DNA of 64,000 nucleotides, taken from positions 1 to 64,000 of the forward strand of contig VGBZ01000007.1 of the NCBI GenBank assembly GCA_016870275.1. The letters are read 5' to 3'. Below are positions 25,867 through 33,722 of this stretch, in pieces. The DNA is from Actinomycetota bacterium. GTDB taxonomy: Bacteria; Actinomycetota; Acidimicrobiia; Acidimicrobiales; Microtrichaceae. The notes under the pieces were generated by a model, which did no database searches, was not told the DNA's origin, and worked only from the letters and a program-made list of their open reading frames with translations. A program made the position numbers and the translations under genes. How positions within the stretch are numbered: position 1 is the first letter of the stretch; every line of letters begins with the position of its first letter.

Positions 25867-28800
25867 CCGTCCCGTCGGCCCCGCAGGGCGGACACGACGG
25901 GGTCGGCCACCAGCGCCACGACGACGATCAGCGTCCAGGCGTGGGTCAGCTCGAACTGGTTCATCCAGTTGAAGTCGAGGACGTAGCCGTTGCGAACCTG
26001 CTTGGCGACGACGAACCCCGCGGCGGCCGCCCACGGGAGCACGACTGCAGCCCTGAGCAGCAGCTGGCCCCGGGGGAGGGCGCCGGCCGCCGCCAGCAGC
26101 ACTGCGAGTGCCAGGCCCACGGCCGGCCCCGCTGCGAGTCCCGCCAGGAGCCCTCCTCCCAAGGTCAGGGCCAGCGTTGCCCGCGGGGCCAGGGTCGGAC
26201 CCGTCGGCTCCCACGGCCGCACCAGCTCGGGGCGCAGCGACGGCCGATCGTCGGAGGGCACCGCGCGACGCCGCGGGAGGAACACGAGCGCCAGGCACAC
26301 GAGGGCGCCCACGGCGGACAGCGCCAGCCCGATCCAGACCGCCGTCTGGGGTGTCCAACTGACCACCACGGTGGTGTCAGCTCCGACGACGGTCGGGTCG
26401 ACGAGCCAACCGGCGGCGTAGCCGTTGACCAGCGTCGGGGGACCGAGGTCGACTCCGTCCGCTGCGGTGGCGACGAAGCCGTCGCTCACGGACTGGCCGA
26501 GCACGATCCAGTACGGCGACCCGGCACCGGTGACCGAGTAGCGCCACGTGAGCCGGCCGGGCTGTTCGACCGAGGTCGACGGACCTGCGGGCACCGTTCG
26601 AGGTCCGACGGTGAGCGTGTCGGCGCCGGGGCCCCCGCCGGGTGCGGAGGCCAGGACCACGGAGTCCACGGCGAGGCCCGTGCTCACCCCCGGAGTGGTC
26701 TCGAGCAGTGAGCGACCCGCAGGCAGCCGGACGCCCGCAGGATCACACGACCGGTAGCGGACCGGGGCCCGGCCGAGCAGCTCACTGACGGTGCCGACCA
26801 CCTCCACCGTGACCGGGATCCCATCGAGTCCCACCAGGTCGGAGCGGCAGCCCGAGGACCAGGGGGCGTCGGCGTCGGGCGCGGACACGGTCGGTCCCAC
26901 CCCCAGCTCCACGATCCCGACCGGGAGCACGGTCGGCGAACCGGTGAACCAGTCCGAGGAGGTGGCCTCCTCGACCTCGTCGACGCGCACCTGGACGCGG
27001 TCCGTGCTGGCCGTCGGGAGGGGGACCCGAACGGTCGACGTGGCACCGTCGACCCGGTCACCCACGCCGGTCGACGGCACATCCACCGTGGTCGAGGTGC
27101 CGTCGCCGTAGGCCACCGTGAGCCGCGTGGGTACCGAGTGGCGACCGTCGCGCCGGACGACCAAGTCGAGTCCGTCCACCGTGAACGGCGCAGCTGCGGC
27201 GACCTGCACCCACTGTCCGCGGGGGTCACCCAGCGGGGTCTGCCAGGCCGTGTCGGCACGGCCGTCGACCGCGGCGGTGGCCCGGCTCCACGGGTCGCCG
27301 GGGAGCGACTCGCTCGCGATGACGTCCAGGCCACCGTCCCGGGCCTCCGGCAGTCCGAGCAACGTGTCGATCTGCCGCGCGCTCCGGCGGGGGTCCAGTC
27401 GCACCGTGCCGGACGTCGTGGCCCTCCGCTCGAGCGGTCCCTCCACCCAGCGCACGATGCGTGACTCCTCGTCGCCGACGACGACCTCGGCGGGGTCGGC
27501 GGCGCGACGCTGGAAGAGGTAGGTCAGCGGCCGTTGGATCGAGGTCGCGGGTGGCACGGTGCGGAGCAGGTCGACCGGGGGTCGCACGACCTCGGCGATC
27601 GGGTCCACGCCGGGGATCGTGACCTCGGCCAGCCCGACGTCGGAGACGCCGACGTAGCGGTCGAGCCGCGGCACATCGGTCTCGGTGACCGTGATCCGCA
27701 CTCGGGCGAGGGTCTGGGGTTCGAGGTCGACCCGTTGGCCGGGCAACGTCCGCGACCGCTCGTCGAGGTCGACCACGACGGGCTCGCGGTCGTCGATGCG
27801 CAACTCGACTCGCGTGATCCACCGGTTCGCCGGACGCTGCGGCTGGAGCAGCACCAGGTGGTCCACCGTCACCGGCTCTCGTGGTGTGATCTCGAGGTAC
27901 TCGCCACGCGGTTCGCCGAACGCAGCAACACGCCAGGCGGTGGCCGGGTCGCCGTCGAATGCCCGGGCCGCCCGGTCGGCCGGGGTGTAGGAGACCGGGT
28001 TGCCGAAGGAGGACGCCTGCACGGTCGCGCCCCCGACCTGCTCGGTGACGGTCGCGGCGTCGTCGCCGGCGTCGGGGAACACCTCCAGACGGTTGTCGGT
28101 GGGGTCGTCCTCGAGTGCCTGCTCGCCCACCTGCTCGGTGACGCCCTCGTTCTCGCGCACCGACCCCCACCGTCGCGCCGCACGGCGGTTCGTGTCGGTG
28201 ACGACCAGTTGGCTGCCGGTCTCGTCAGCCTGGGCGCGCAGGGCGTCGGGGTCGCCGGCGAAGGATGCGCTGTAGAGGATCGGGCTGGCGGGGTCCAGCG
28301 CGTCCGCGGCTGCCCACTGGACGATCCCGGCGCCGTCGCCGGCGAGGAGGGTCGGCGCCGCGGCCGACACCGTCCGGGCGATCGGCACCGGGTCCTCGAC
28401 GTCGAACAGGCTGAGTGCCGGCGCCCTCGGGGTGCCGGGCGGGAAACCGAGCTGGACCTCGTCGACGAGCGGCAGCCGGGGGTCGGCGTCGTTGGGAACC
28501 CGCTCGCCGAAGGTGGTGGACCGCCGCAGGCCTGGCGTCGACGACAGCTCGGCCGCTGTCGGGTCGGGTCTGGGCGTGCGGAAGCGCTCGTACTGCAGGT
28601 CCCCCCGGTGCAGGATCGAGCCGACGCCGAACAGCCGGGCGACCGGTGCCAGGGCTCGCGGGTCGGAGGTGCCCTGCTGGAGCGGCAGGTCGAGTGCGTT
28701 GAGCAGGTTGGCCGACGCCGGGGTCCCGTAGGGGATCAACTCGCGGGCCAGGTAGGGGCGGTCGGTCAGCCCCGGGGTGACCGGGTCGACGGTCTCGCCC

Positions 28801-30197
28801 CACCGGTAGGAGGCGAAGTCGGTTCCCGGGACCTCCAGGACACGGGTGTCGGGGTCTCCCAGGTCGAGGGCACGGGCGGCCTCGAGCCAGTACCCCGGGA
28901 GCTGCTCGGGGCGACGCAGGTTGCGGTCGACGAGCTCTCCACCGAACAGCGCCCACTGGTTGAGGCACACCATGATCAGCACCATCGCGGCGACAGGTCG
29001 GTGCCACGCCGGCCGGAACCGACTCAGCGCGGCCACGCCCGCACCGAGGAACACGGCGAGCCCGAGCGCGACCAACGGGATTGCCCGGGGCGTCGAGCGG
29101 AAGGCCAGCCCCGCGTCGGTCCCCGTCCACGCCCGGAAGATCCCGCCGGCCGGACTCGGCGCATCCCACGGGTGGGCTCCGACACCGACCAGCACGCCGA
29201 GGAGCACCAGGAGGGCGAAGTAGCCCCGGTGCCGGAACCGGGTGGCGACGGCGGCGACCAGGGCGAGTCCCGGGACGAGGAACGACAGCAGGAGACCGGG
29301 GATCGACTCGGTCATTCGTTCCGCTGCGGAGATCCACGACCCGAGCGCGTCCCGTCCGTAGAAGAACCAGTAGCCGAGTCCGCGCAGGATCTCGGTCGAA
29401 CTCGAGGCATTGGCCACGGTCGCGTAGGTCTCGGTGTACCGGAGGATCGGGATCCCGAACGCGCCCTGCAGCGCCAGGCCGACGACCCACCACGCCGAGG
29501 TGGCCACGGTGAGCGCGGTGATCCGGAGGCCGGCGGCCAGGGCCTGGCCCAAGCTGGCCGTGCGGGCGACGAGCACCGAGTGGAGCATCCACAGGAGCGG
29601 CCCGGCCATGACGAGCAGTAGGGAGGTGGCGTTGACGCCGCCCACGGTCACCGTGACCAGCGCGAACACGGCGGGCCATCGCCAGCCGCCGAGTCGGACC
29701 GACCGGGAGGCCAGCCCGACGAGCCACGGCAGTCCGGCGAACGGCAGGAGGATCACCGAGATCCGGGCGCCGTAGTGCAGGAGGTACGGGCTGAGGGCGT
29801 AGGCGAAGGACGCCACGGTGACACCGGCACCCTCCCAGCGGAGCTCCCGCAGCATGAACCTGACCCCGAGCCCGGCGGCGGCGATGATCGTGCCGAGCCA
29901 GATCCGCTGGGCGATCCAGTCCGGCACACCCAGGGTGTCGAGGAGCCAGTAGTAGGGCCCCATCGGCCAGAGATAGCCGATGTTCTGGTGGGTGACCGTC
30001 CCGGCGCCGATGCTGGTGTCCCACATCCACGCGGCGCGGCTCAGCAGCCGGCCCGGGTCGAGGTACAGGTAGGTCTTGGTGTCGGCGCCGACGTCGCCGG
30101 GCCTGGTGAGGAGCAGCGGGACGTACGCAACGACGAGCAGCGCGACCGTGCCGATCGGCACGCGGCGGGGTTCTCGGACGGCGGCGGTGGCACCCAT
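25851..30197 (-). CDS. AftD-like alpha-(1->3)-arabinofuranosyltransferase (GT-C)
   Basis: A 1448-residue membrane protein with the AftD architecture. A GT-C transferase half (residues about 15-440) has roughly ten membrane spans and a first-loop acidic motif GDVGADTK (34-41). A very long extracytoplasmic part follows, with two F5/8 type C (discoidin-like) modules at about 723-868 and 958-1110, and further membrane segments at the C-terminus (about 1330-1440). In mycobacteria AftD adds alpha-(1->3) arabinofuranose branches to arabinogalactan and lipoarabinomannan from decaprenyl-phosphoarabinose. The donor in this organism is an inference. It is a single-gene unit; its end overlaps the methyltransferase gene by 16 bases. 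Confidence 0.85.
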   Translation of the reverse strand: MGATAAVREPRRVPIGTVALLVVAYVPLLLTRPGDVGADTKTYLYLDPGRLLSRAAWMWDTSIGAGTVTHQNIGYLWPMGPYYWLLDTLGVPDWIAQRIWLGTIIAAAGLGVRFMLRELRWEGAGVTVASFAYALSPYLLHYGARISVILLPFAGLPWLVGLASRSVRLGGWRWPAVFALVTVTVGGVNATSLLLVMAGPLLWMLHSVLVARTASLGQALAAGLRITALTVATSAWWVVGLALQGAFGIPILRYTETYATVANASSSTEILRGLGYWFFYGRDALGSWISAAERMTESIPGLLLSFLVPGLALVAAVATRFRHRGYFALLVLLGVLVGVGAHPWDAPSPAGGIFRAWTGTDAGLAFRSTPRAIPLVALGLAVFLGAGVAALSRFRPAWHRPVAAMVLIMVCLNQWALFGGELVDRNLRRPEQLPGYWLEAARALDLGDPDTRVLEVPGTDFASYRWGETVDPVTPGLTDRPYLARELIPYGTPASANLLNALDLPLQQGTSDPRALAPVARLFGVGSILHRGDLQYERFRTPRPDPTAAELSSTPGLRRSTTFGERVPNDADPRLPLVDEVQLGFPPGTPRAPALSLFDVEDPVPIARTVSAAAPTLLAGDGAGIVQWAAADALDPASPILYSASFAGDPDALRAQADETGSQLVVTDTNRRAARRWGSVRENEGVTEQVGEQALEDDPTDNRLEVFPDAGDDAATVTEQVGGATVQASSFGNPVSYTPADRAARAFDGDPATAWRVAAFGEPRGEYLEITPREPVTVDHLVLLQPQRPANRWITRVELRIDDREPVVVDLDERSRTLPGQRVDLEPQTLARVRITVTETDVPRLDRYVGVSDVGLAEVTIPGVDPIAEVVRPPVDLLRTVPPATSIQRPLTYLFQRRAADPAEVVVGDEESRIVRWVEGPLERRATTSGTVRLDPRRSARQIDTLLGLPEARDGGLDVIASESLPGDPWSRATAAVDGRADTAWQTPLGDPRGQWVQVAAAAPFTVDGLDLVVRRDGRHSVPTRLTVAYGDGTSTTVDVPSTGVGDRVDGATSTVRVPLPTASTDRVQVRVDEVEEATSSDWFTGSPTVLPVGIVELGVGPTVSAPDADAPWSSGCRSDLVGLDGIPVTVEVVGTVSELLGRAPVRYRSCDPAGVRLPAGRSLLETTPGVSTGLAVDSVVLASAPGGGPGADTLTVGPRTVPAGPSTSVEQPGRLTWRYSVTGAGSPYWIVLGQSVSDGFVATAADGVDLGPPTLVNGYAAGWLVDPTVVGADTTVVVSWTPQTAVWIGLALSAVGALVCLALVFLPRRRAVPSDDRPSLRPELVRPWEPTGPTLAPRATLALTLGGGLLAGLAAGPAVGLALAVLLAAAGALPRGQLLLRAAVVLPWAAAAGFVVAKQVRNGYVLDFNWMNQFELTHAWTLIVVVALVADPVVSALRGRRDGQSSG

Positions 30198-30254
30198 CGG
30201 GCGTGCCCGACGCTACTCGCCCGCCGGGTCGCCGGGGGGCTGCCCCCGAGCGCC

Positions 30255-30260
30255 TAGCGT
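30255..30260 (+). promoter_or_regulatory. Candidate -10 box (TAGCGT) of the GT-C / methyltransferase unit
   Basis: TAGCGT lies 10 bases before the ATG at 30271 in the 73-base gap between divergent genes. No ribosome site is seen. Confidence 0.4.
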
Positions 30261-30270
30261 GGTCGTCGCC

Positions 30271-31665
30271 ATGACGGACACGCCGACGCTTGCTGACGCC
30301 GGTGCCGACCACCTGCCGGCCCGAAGGTTCGCGTCCTGGTTGGCGGGGATCGCCGTGGTCGCGCTGGTCGTGCGGGTGCTGTTCGTCCTGCTCCGGCAGT
30401 CCTCGGTGGTGCTGACCACCGGCGACGCGTTCTGGTACCACTTCCAGGCGCAGTTGGTCGCGGATGGTCGTGGCTTCCTCCACCCGTTCGACTACTTCGT
30501 CGATGGGGTCGTCGCCCCCGGGGCCGACCACCCGCCAGGGTTCGTGCTCGTCCTGGCCGCCCTCGACGTCCTGGGCCTGTCCACGCCCCAGGGGCAGCGG
30601 CTCGTCATGTGCCTGGTGGGCACGGCGACGGTGGTGCTCGTCGGGCTGCTCGGCCGTCGTCTCGCAGGCGACCGGGTCGGACTGGTCGCCGCAGGGATCG
30701 CTGCGCTCTACCCGAACTTCTGGATCAACGACGGCATGCTCATGGTCGAGACCGTCTACATGCTGGCCTCGGTCGTGGCGCTCATCGGCTGCTACGCCTA
30801 CCTGCGTCGTCCTGGGTGGGGCGCGCTGTTGCTCACTGCGGTGTCCGTGACCGTCGCAGGGATGCACCGCCCCGAGGCGCTCGCCCTGTTCGCCCTGATG
30901 GTCCTCCCGATGGTCTGGGGCCGCCGGAGCCTGTCGGTGCCGCTCCGGTTCGGCCACCTGGTCGCCTCTGCAGGGGTGGTGGTGCTCGCCTTCGCGCCGT
31001 GGGCTGCGTACAACCAGGGACGCTTCGACGCCTTCGTGCCGATCAGTACCGGTGCGGGCCAGACGCTCGTGGCGGCGAACTGCGACCTCACCTACTCCGG
31101 CCCGGCGCTCGGCTTCTACGACACCGACTGCCTGCTCGCCCCGCAGATCGAGGAGCCGACGACGTCCAGCCGGTCCGAGCGTGACCGCGAGTACAACCGG
31201 ATCGCCCGGGCCTACATGGCGGAGCACGCCGGGGAGCTGCCTCGAGTCGTCGCTGCCCGGGTCGGTCGCCTCTGGCACCTGTTCCGCCCCGGGCAGAGTC
31301 TGGGTCTCGACGGCTTCGTGGAGGGTCGTTCCGGCGGTCAGCCGGGGAGCAGCTTCTGGCCCGTCCGTGAGGCGCTGTGGTCCTACTTCGTCCTGGCCCC
31401 GTTGTCGCTCGCTGGCCTGTGGATCCTGCACCGGCGGCAGCGGGCCGTCTACCCGCTCCTGGCCCAGCCGGTCCTCGCGACCGTGGTGGCGGCCACCACG
31501 TTCGGGATCACCAGGTACCGCGCCGGCGCAGAGATCACGATCGCCGTCGCCGCTGCGGTGGCCGTCGTAGCCGGGATCGACTGGCTGCTCGGGCGGGGCT
31601 CCCGCACGGTCGACGTCCCCGGATCGGCTGAGGTCGCCGCCGACCGGGTGGGGGTGGCACCGTGA
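30271..31665 (+). CDS. GT-C membrane glycosyltransferase (GT39/ArnT-like)
   Basis: A 464-residue polytopic protein with about ten membrane helices. The first outside loop carries TTGDAFWYH near residue 50 and is followed by GADHPPGF, as in polyprenyl-phosphate-dependent GT39/ArnT-like enzymes. It would transfer a sugar from a lipid-phosphate donor to an acceptor outside the membrane. The C-terminal third has a soluble loop before the last helices. ATG 30271 is the start; the frame remains open upstream but overlaps the AftD-like gene. The stop overlaps the next methyltransferase gene by 4 bases. Confidence 0.82.
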   Translation: MTDTPTLADAGADHLPARRFASWLAGIAVVALVVRVLFVLLRQSSVVLTTGDAFWYHFQAQLVADGRGFLHPFDYFVDGVVAPGADHPPGFVLVLAALDVLGLSTPQGQRLVMCLVGTATVVLVGLLGRRLAGDRVGLVAAGIAALYPNFWINDGMLMVETVYMLASVVALIGCYAYLRRPGWGALLLTAVSVTVAGMHRPEALALFALMVLPMVWGRRSLSVPLRFGHLVASAGVVVLAFAPWAAYNQGRFDAFVPISTGAGQTLVAANCDLTYSGPALGFYDTDCLLAPQIEEPTTSSRSERDREYNRIARAYMAEHAGELPRVVAARVGRLWHLFRPGQSLGLDGFVEGRSGGQPGSSFWPVREALWSYFVLAPLSLAGLWILHRRQRAVYPLLAQPVLATVVAATTFGITRYRAGAEITIAVAAAVAVVAGIDWLLGRGSRTVDVPGSAEVAADRVGVAP

Positions 31666-32393
31666 GTGAGGAAGAGGCCATCACGCAGGTCGAGATGATC
31701 CAGCGTCTCCCCCGGGCCCAGGTTGTCGACCGAGTGCCGTTCCTCGTCGATGCGGTCCGCTGTCGCCGGGCGGCGCACGTGGGGTTCGTCGACGCCGGGT
31801 GCTGGCAGCTGCACGAGCGGCTCGACCGCTGGATCCACGCCCACCTCGACCGTGCCGCAGCCCACCTGATCGGTGTCGACATCGACGCCGCCGGCGTCGA
31901 GCGTGCTCGGTCGAACGGCTTCGAGGCCTACGTCGCCGACTGCCGTGACGGCGCCGCGCTCGCGGCGCTGCCGGTCGACCCCGTGGAGGTGGTCGTCGCC
32001 GGCGAGGTGATCGAGCACGTCGACGAGCCGGGTCCGTTCCTGGCGGGACTCCGGTCGCTCACCGAGTCCGGTGGCCGCCTGGTGCTGACCACACCCAACG
32101 CCAGCGGCCTGCTCAACTCGGCGGCCGCCGTGGCCGGGTTCGAGGTGAACCACCCCGACCACGTGGTGGCGTTCACCTGGTTCACGCTGTCCAACCTGCT
32201 CGAACGGCACGGGTGGACGGTCCGGCAGGTGGCGACGTACGTCCCGGAGGTGAAGGACCCGAAGGGTCTCCGAGGGCGGGATCGGGTGCTGGCGGCCGGC
32301 GCCGGGACGCTCCTGGCCCTCGAGCGACTGCTCGGGCGCTTCGGTCGGCCGTTCGCTGCGGACGGGCTCGTCGTGGTCGCCGAGCGGCGCTGA
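31662..32393 (+). CDS. SAM-dependent methyltransferase
   Basis: A 243-residue class I methyltransferase. The SAM-loop region is less canonical (HVGFVDAGCWQ) but IGVDIDAAG, EVIEHVDEP and LTTPNASG match Methyltransf_23-type enzymes found in polysaccharide clusters. The C-terminal segment has some hydrophobicity but no clear membrane helix. GTGA at 31662 overlaps the GT-C stop, so the two proteins are translated together. The stop faces the DUF2304 gene with 11 bases between. Confidence 0.83.
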   Translation: MSEEEAITQVEMIQRLPRAQVVDRVPFLVDAVRCRRAAHVGFVDAGCWQLHERLDRWIHAHLDRAAAHLIGVDIDAAGVERARSNGFEAYVADCRDGAALAALPVDPVEVVVAGEVIEHVDEPGPFLAGLRSLTESGGRLVLTTPNASGLLNSAAAVAGFEVNHPDHVVAFTWFTLSNLLERHGWTVRQVATYVPEVKDPKGLRGRDRVLAAGAGTLLALERLLGRFGRPFAADGLVVVAERR

Positions 32394-32404
32394 ACCGGCG
32401 CCAC

Positions 32405-32884
32405 TCACTCGGTCGGGTCGGCGGACTCCGTGTGCACCGCAGGCTCTGTGTGCCCTGCGGGTCCCGTGTGCGCTGCGGGTTCCGTGTCGTTCGTCCGCTC
32501 CGTGCGTTCACGGAGCAACGCGAGCTCCTCGGCGAGTACCCGCACGCGCTCCTCCGAGCGGGACATCTCCCACGAGAAGTGCACCACCACCAGGAAGAGG
32601 AACCCCACGGCGAGCAGCAGGAGCGTGGCGGGCGGGTAGTAGATCCCGAGCAGCTCGGACACCACGGTGAGGAGGTCGGGGAAGACGGCCAACGTGGCGA
32701 GCGCGGCACCGACGGTGATCCACAGGAGCGAGTACTTGGTCCGGAGTCCGTGTCGACGGACGAGCCGGACGATGAAGGCCAGGACGCCGACGGCGGCGAG
32801 GGCGACGAAGAGGTGGGCCCGTGGTGTCACGGAGCCGACCTCCGTGCTCGGATCGGCGACGGCGAGCAGCGTGGCGGCGTTCAC
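32405..32884 (-). CDS. DUF2304 domain membrane protein
   Basis: A 159-residue small membrane protein with three hydrophobic segments (about 25-40, 53-70 and 85-107) and the conserved RTKYSLLW motif of DUF2304. A predicted coiled coil (SRSEERVRVLAEELALLRERTE) and a repetitive acidic tail follow. DUF2304 genes are regularly found next to GT2 genes of the polyprenyl-phosphate type, as here, and a role as accessory membrane partner has been proposed by analogy. Its GTG at 32884 overlaps the GT2 stop by 4 bases. Confidence 0.82.
   Translation of the reverse strand: MNAATLLAVADPSTEVGSVTPRAHLFVALAAVGVLAFIVRLVRRHGLRTKYSLLWITVGAALATLAVFPDLLTVVSELLGIYYPPATLLLLAVGFLFLVVVHFSWEMSRSEERVRVLAEELALLRERTERTNDTEPAAHTGPAGHTEPAVHTESADPTE
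32411..32482 (-). repeat. Four tandem 18-bp units encoding a hexapeptide tail in the DUF2304 protein
   Basis: Residues 135-158 read EPAAHT, GPAGHT, EPAVHT, ESADPT. The coding DNA repeats with an 18-base period; the last unit is diverged. Confidence 0.75.
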
Positions 32885-33651
32885 GTCCCGGTCCCCGGAT
32901 CGTCGCCCGCCGCGTCACGCTCGACGTCGTGGTCGATGGCGAGCGGTGCCGGTCGACGTCGACTCGTCCGGACGAACAGGGTCACGAGCACCCGGAGGTA
33001 GTGGTAGGCGAGTCCGAGCCGCAAGGTCGAGGGCCGCCCGCCGGCACGGGGGTTCATGCGGACCGGGACCTCGGCGATTCGGAACCCCTCGTAGGTCGCC
33101 TGGAGCAGCACCTCGACGGACTCCATGTACTCGGAGGGATAGGTGACGGCGAAGTACTCGAGCACCGACCGGTCGAATGCCCGGAACCCGGAGCTGGTGT
33201 CGCTGAACCGGCGGCCCGTGAGCAGATGCAGTGCCAGTTGGAGCACGCGCATCGCCCCCCGCCGGGTGTGCCCGACCTCGTAGGTCGTGGCACCCCTGCC
33301 GAACCGACTCCCGACCACGAGGTCGGCGCCGTCGAGCGCCTCGAGCAGTCGTGGCACCTCCCCCGGATCGTGCTGGCCGTCGGCGTCGAGCTGGACGGCC
33401 CGCTGGTAGCCCTCGGCGACGGCGTACCGGAAGCCGGTCCGCAGGGCGCTCCCGATGCCCAGGTTGAACGGCAGTCGGAGCACCGTCACCCCGGGCGACG
33501 CTGCGGCCACCCTGGCGGTGTCGTCGCTCGACCCGTCGTCGACGACGACGACGTCGATCCCGGGCAGCACCCTGCGGAGGTCCGCCAGCACGGACGGGAG
33601 GGTCTCCGACTCGTTGAACGCCGGGATGATCACGAGGTCCTTGGCGTTCAC
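32881..33651 (-). CDS. GT2 polyprenyl-phosphate glycosyltransferase-like
   Basis: A 256-residue GT-A fold enzyme of the DPM1-like group, without membrane helices. The motifs are IIPAFNE, VVVDDGSSDDT, the metal-binding QLDADGQHDP, GSRFGRG and SGFRAFD. It likely makes a polyprenyl-phosphate sugar at the inner membrane face or extends a lipid-linked glycan, with the DUF2304 protein as partner (4-base overlap). The GTG at 33651 has no ribosome site, and a GATAAT box lies about 30 bases upstream on the minus strand. Confidence 0.88.
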   Translation of the reverse strand: MNAKDLVIIPAFNESETLPSVLADLRRVLPGIDVVVVDDGSSDDTARVAAASPGVTVLRLPFNLGIGSALRTGFRYAVAEGYQRAVQLDADGQHDPGEVPRLLEALDGADLVVGSRFGRGATTYEVGHTRRGAMRVLQLALHLLTGRRFSDTSSGFRAFDRSVLEYFAVTYPSEYMESVEVLLQATYEGFRIAEVPVRMNPRAGGRPSTLRLGLAYHYLRVLVTLFVRTSRRRPAPLAIDHDVERDAAGDDPGTGT

Positions 33652-33679
33652 CGGGACCCCCGAGCGTCCGACACGGATC

Positions 33680-33686
33680 TATTATC
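33680..33686. promoter_or_regulatory. Overlapping divergent -10 boxes (TATTAT plus, GATAAT minus)
   Basis: TATTAT at 33680-33685 on the plus strand would serve the GT-C gene at 33723. GATAAT on the minus strand (33686-33681) would serve the GT2 gene at 33651. The AT-rich patch stands out in this GC-rich DNA. Confidence 0.5.
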
Positions 33687-33722
33687 CCATCCGCCCCGGA
33701 CAGGTGCGAGGATCAGGAGGTC

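Noticed and set aside
28225-31431. Long minus-strand open frame (over 1000 codons) across the AftD-like and GT-C genes
   Set aside because: The translation has no membrane or domain motifs and low-complexity Arg/Pro/Gly composition. The overlapping frames carry conserved GT-C features.
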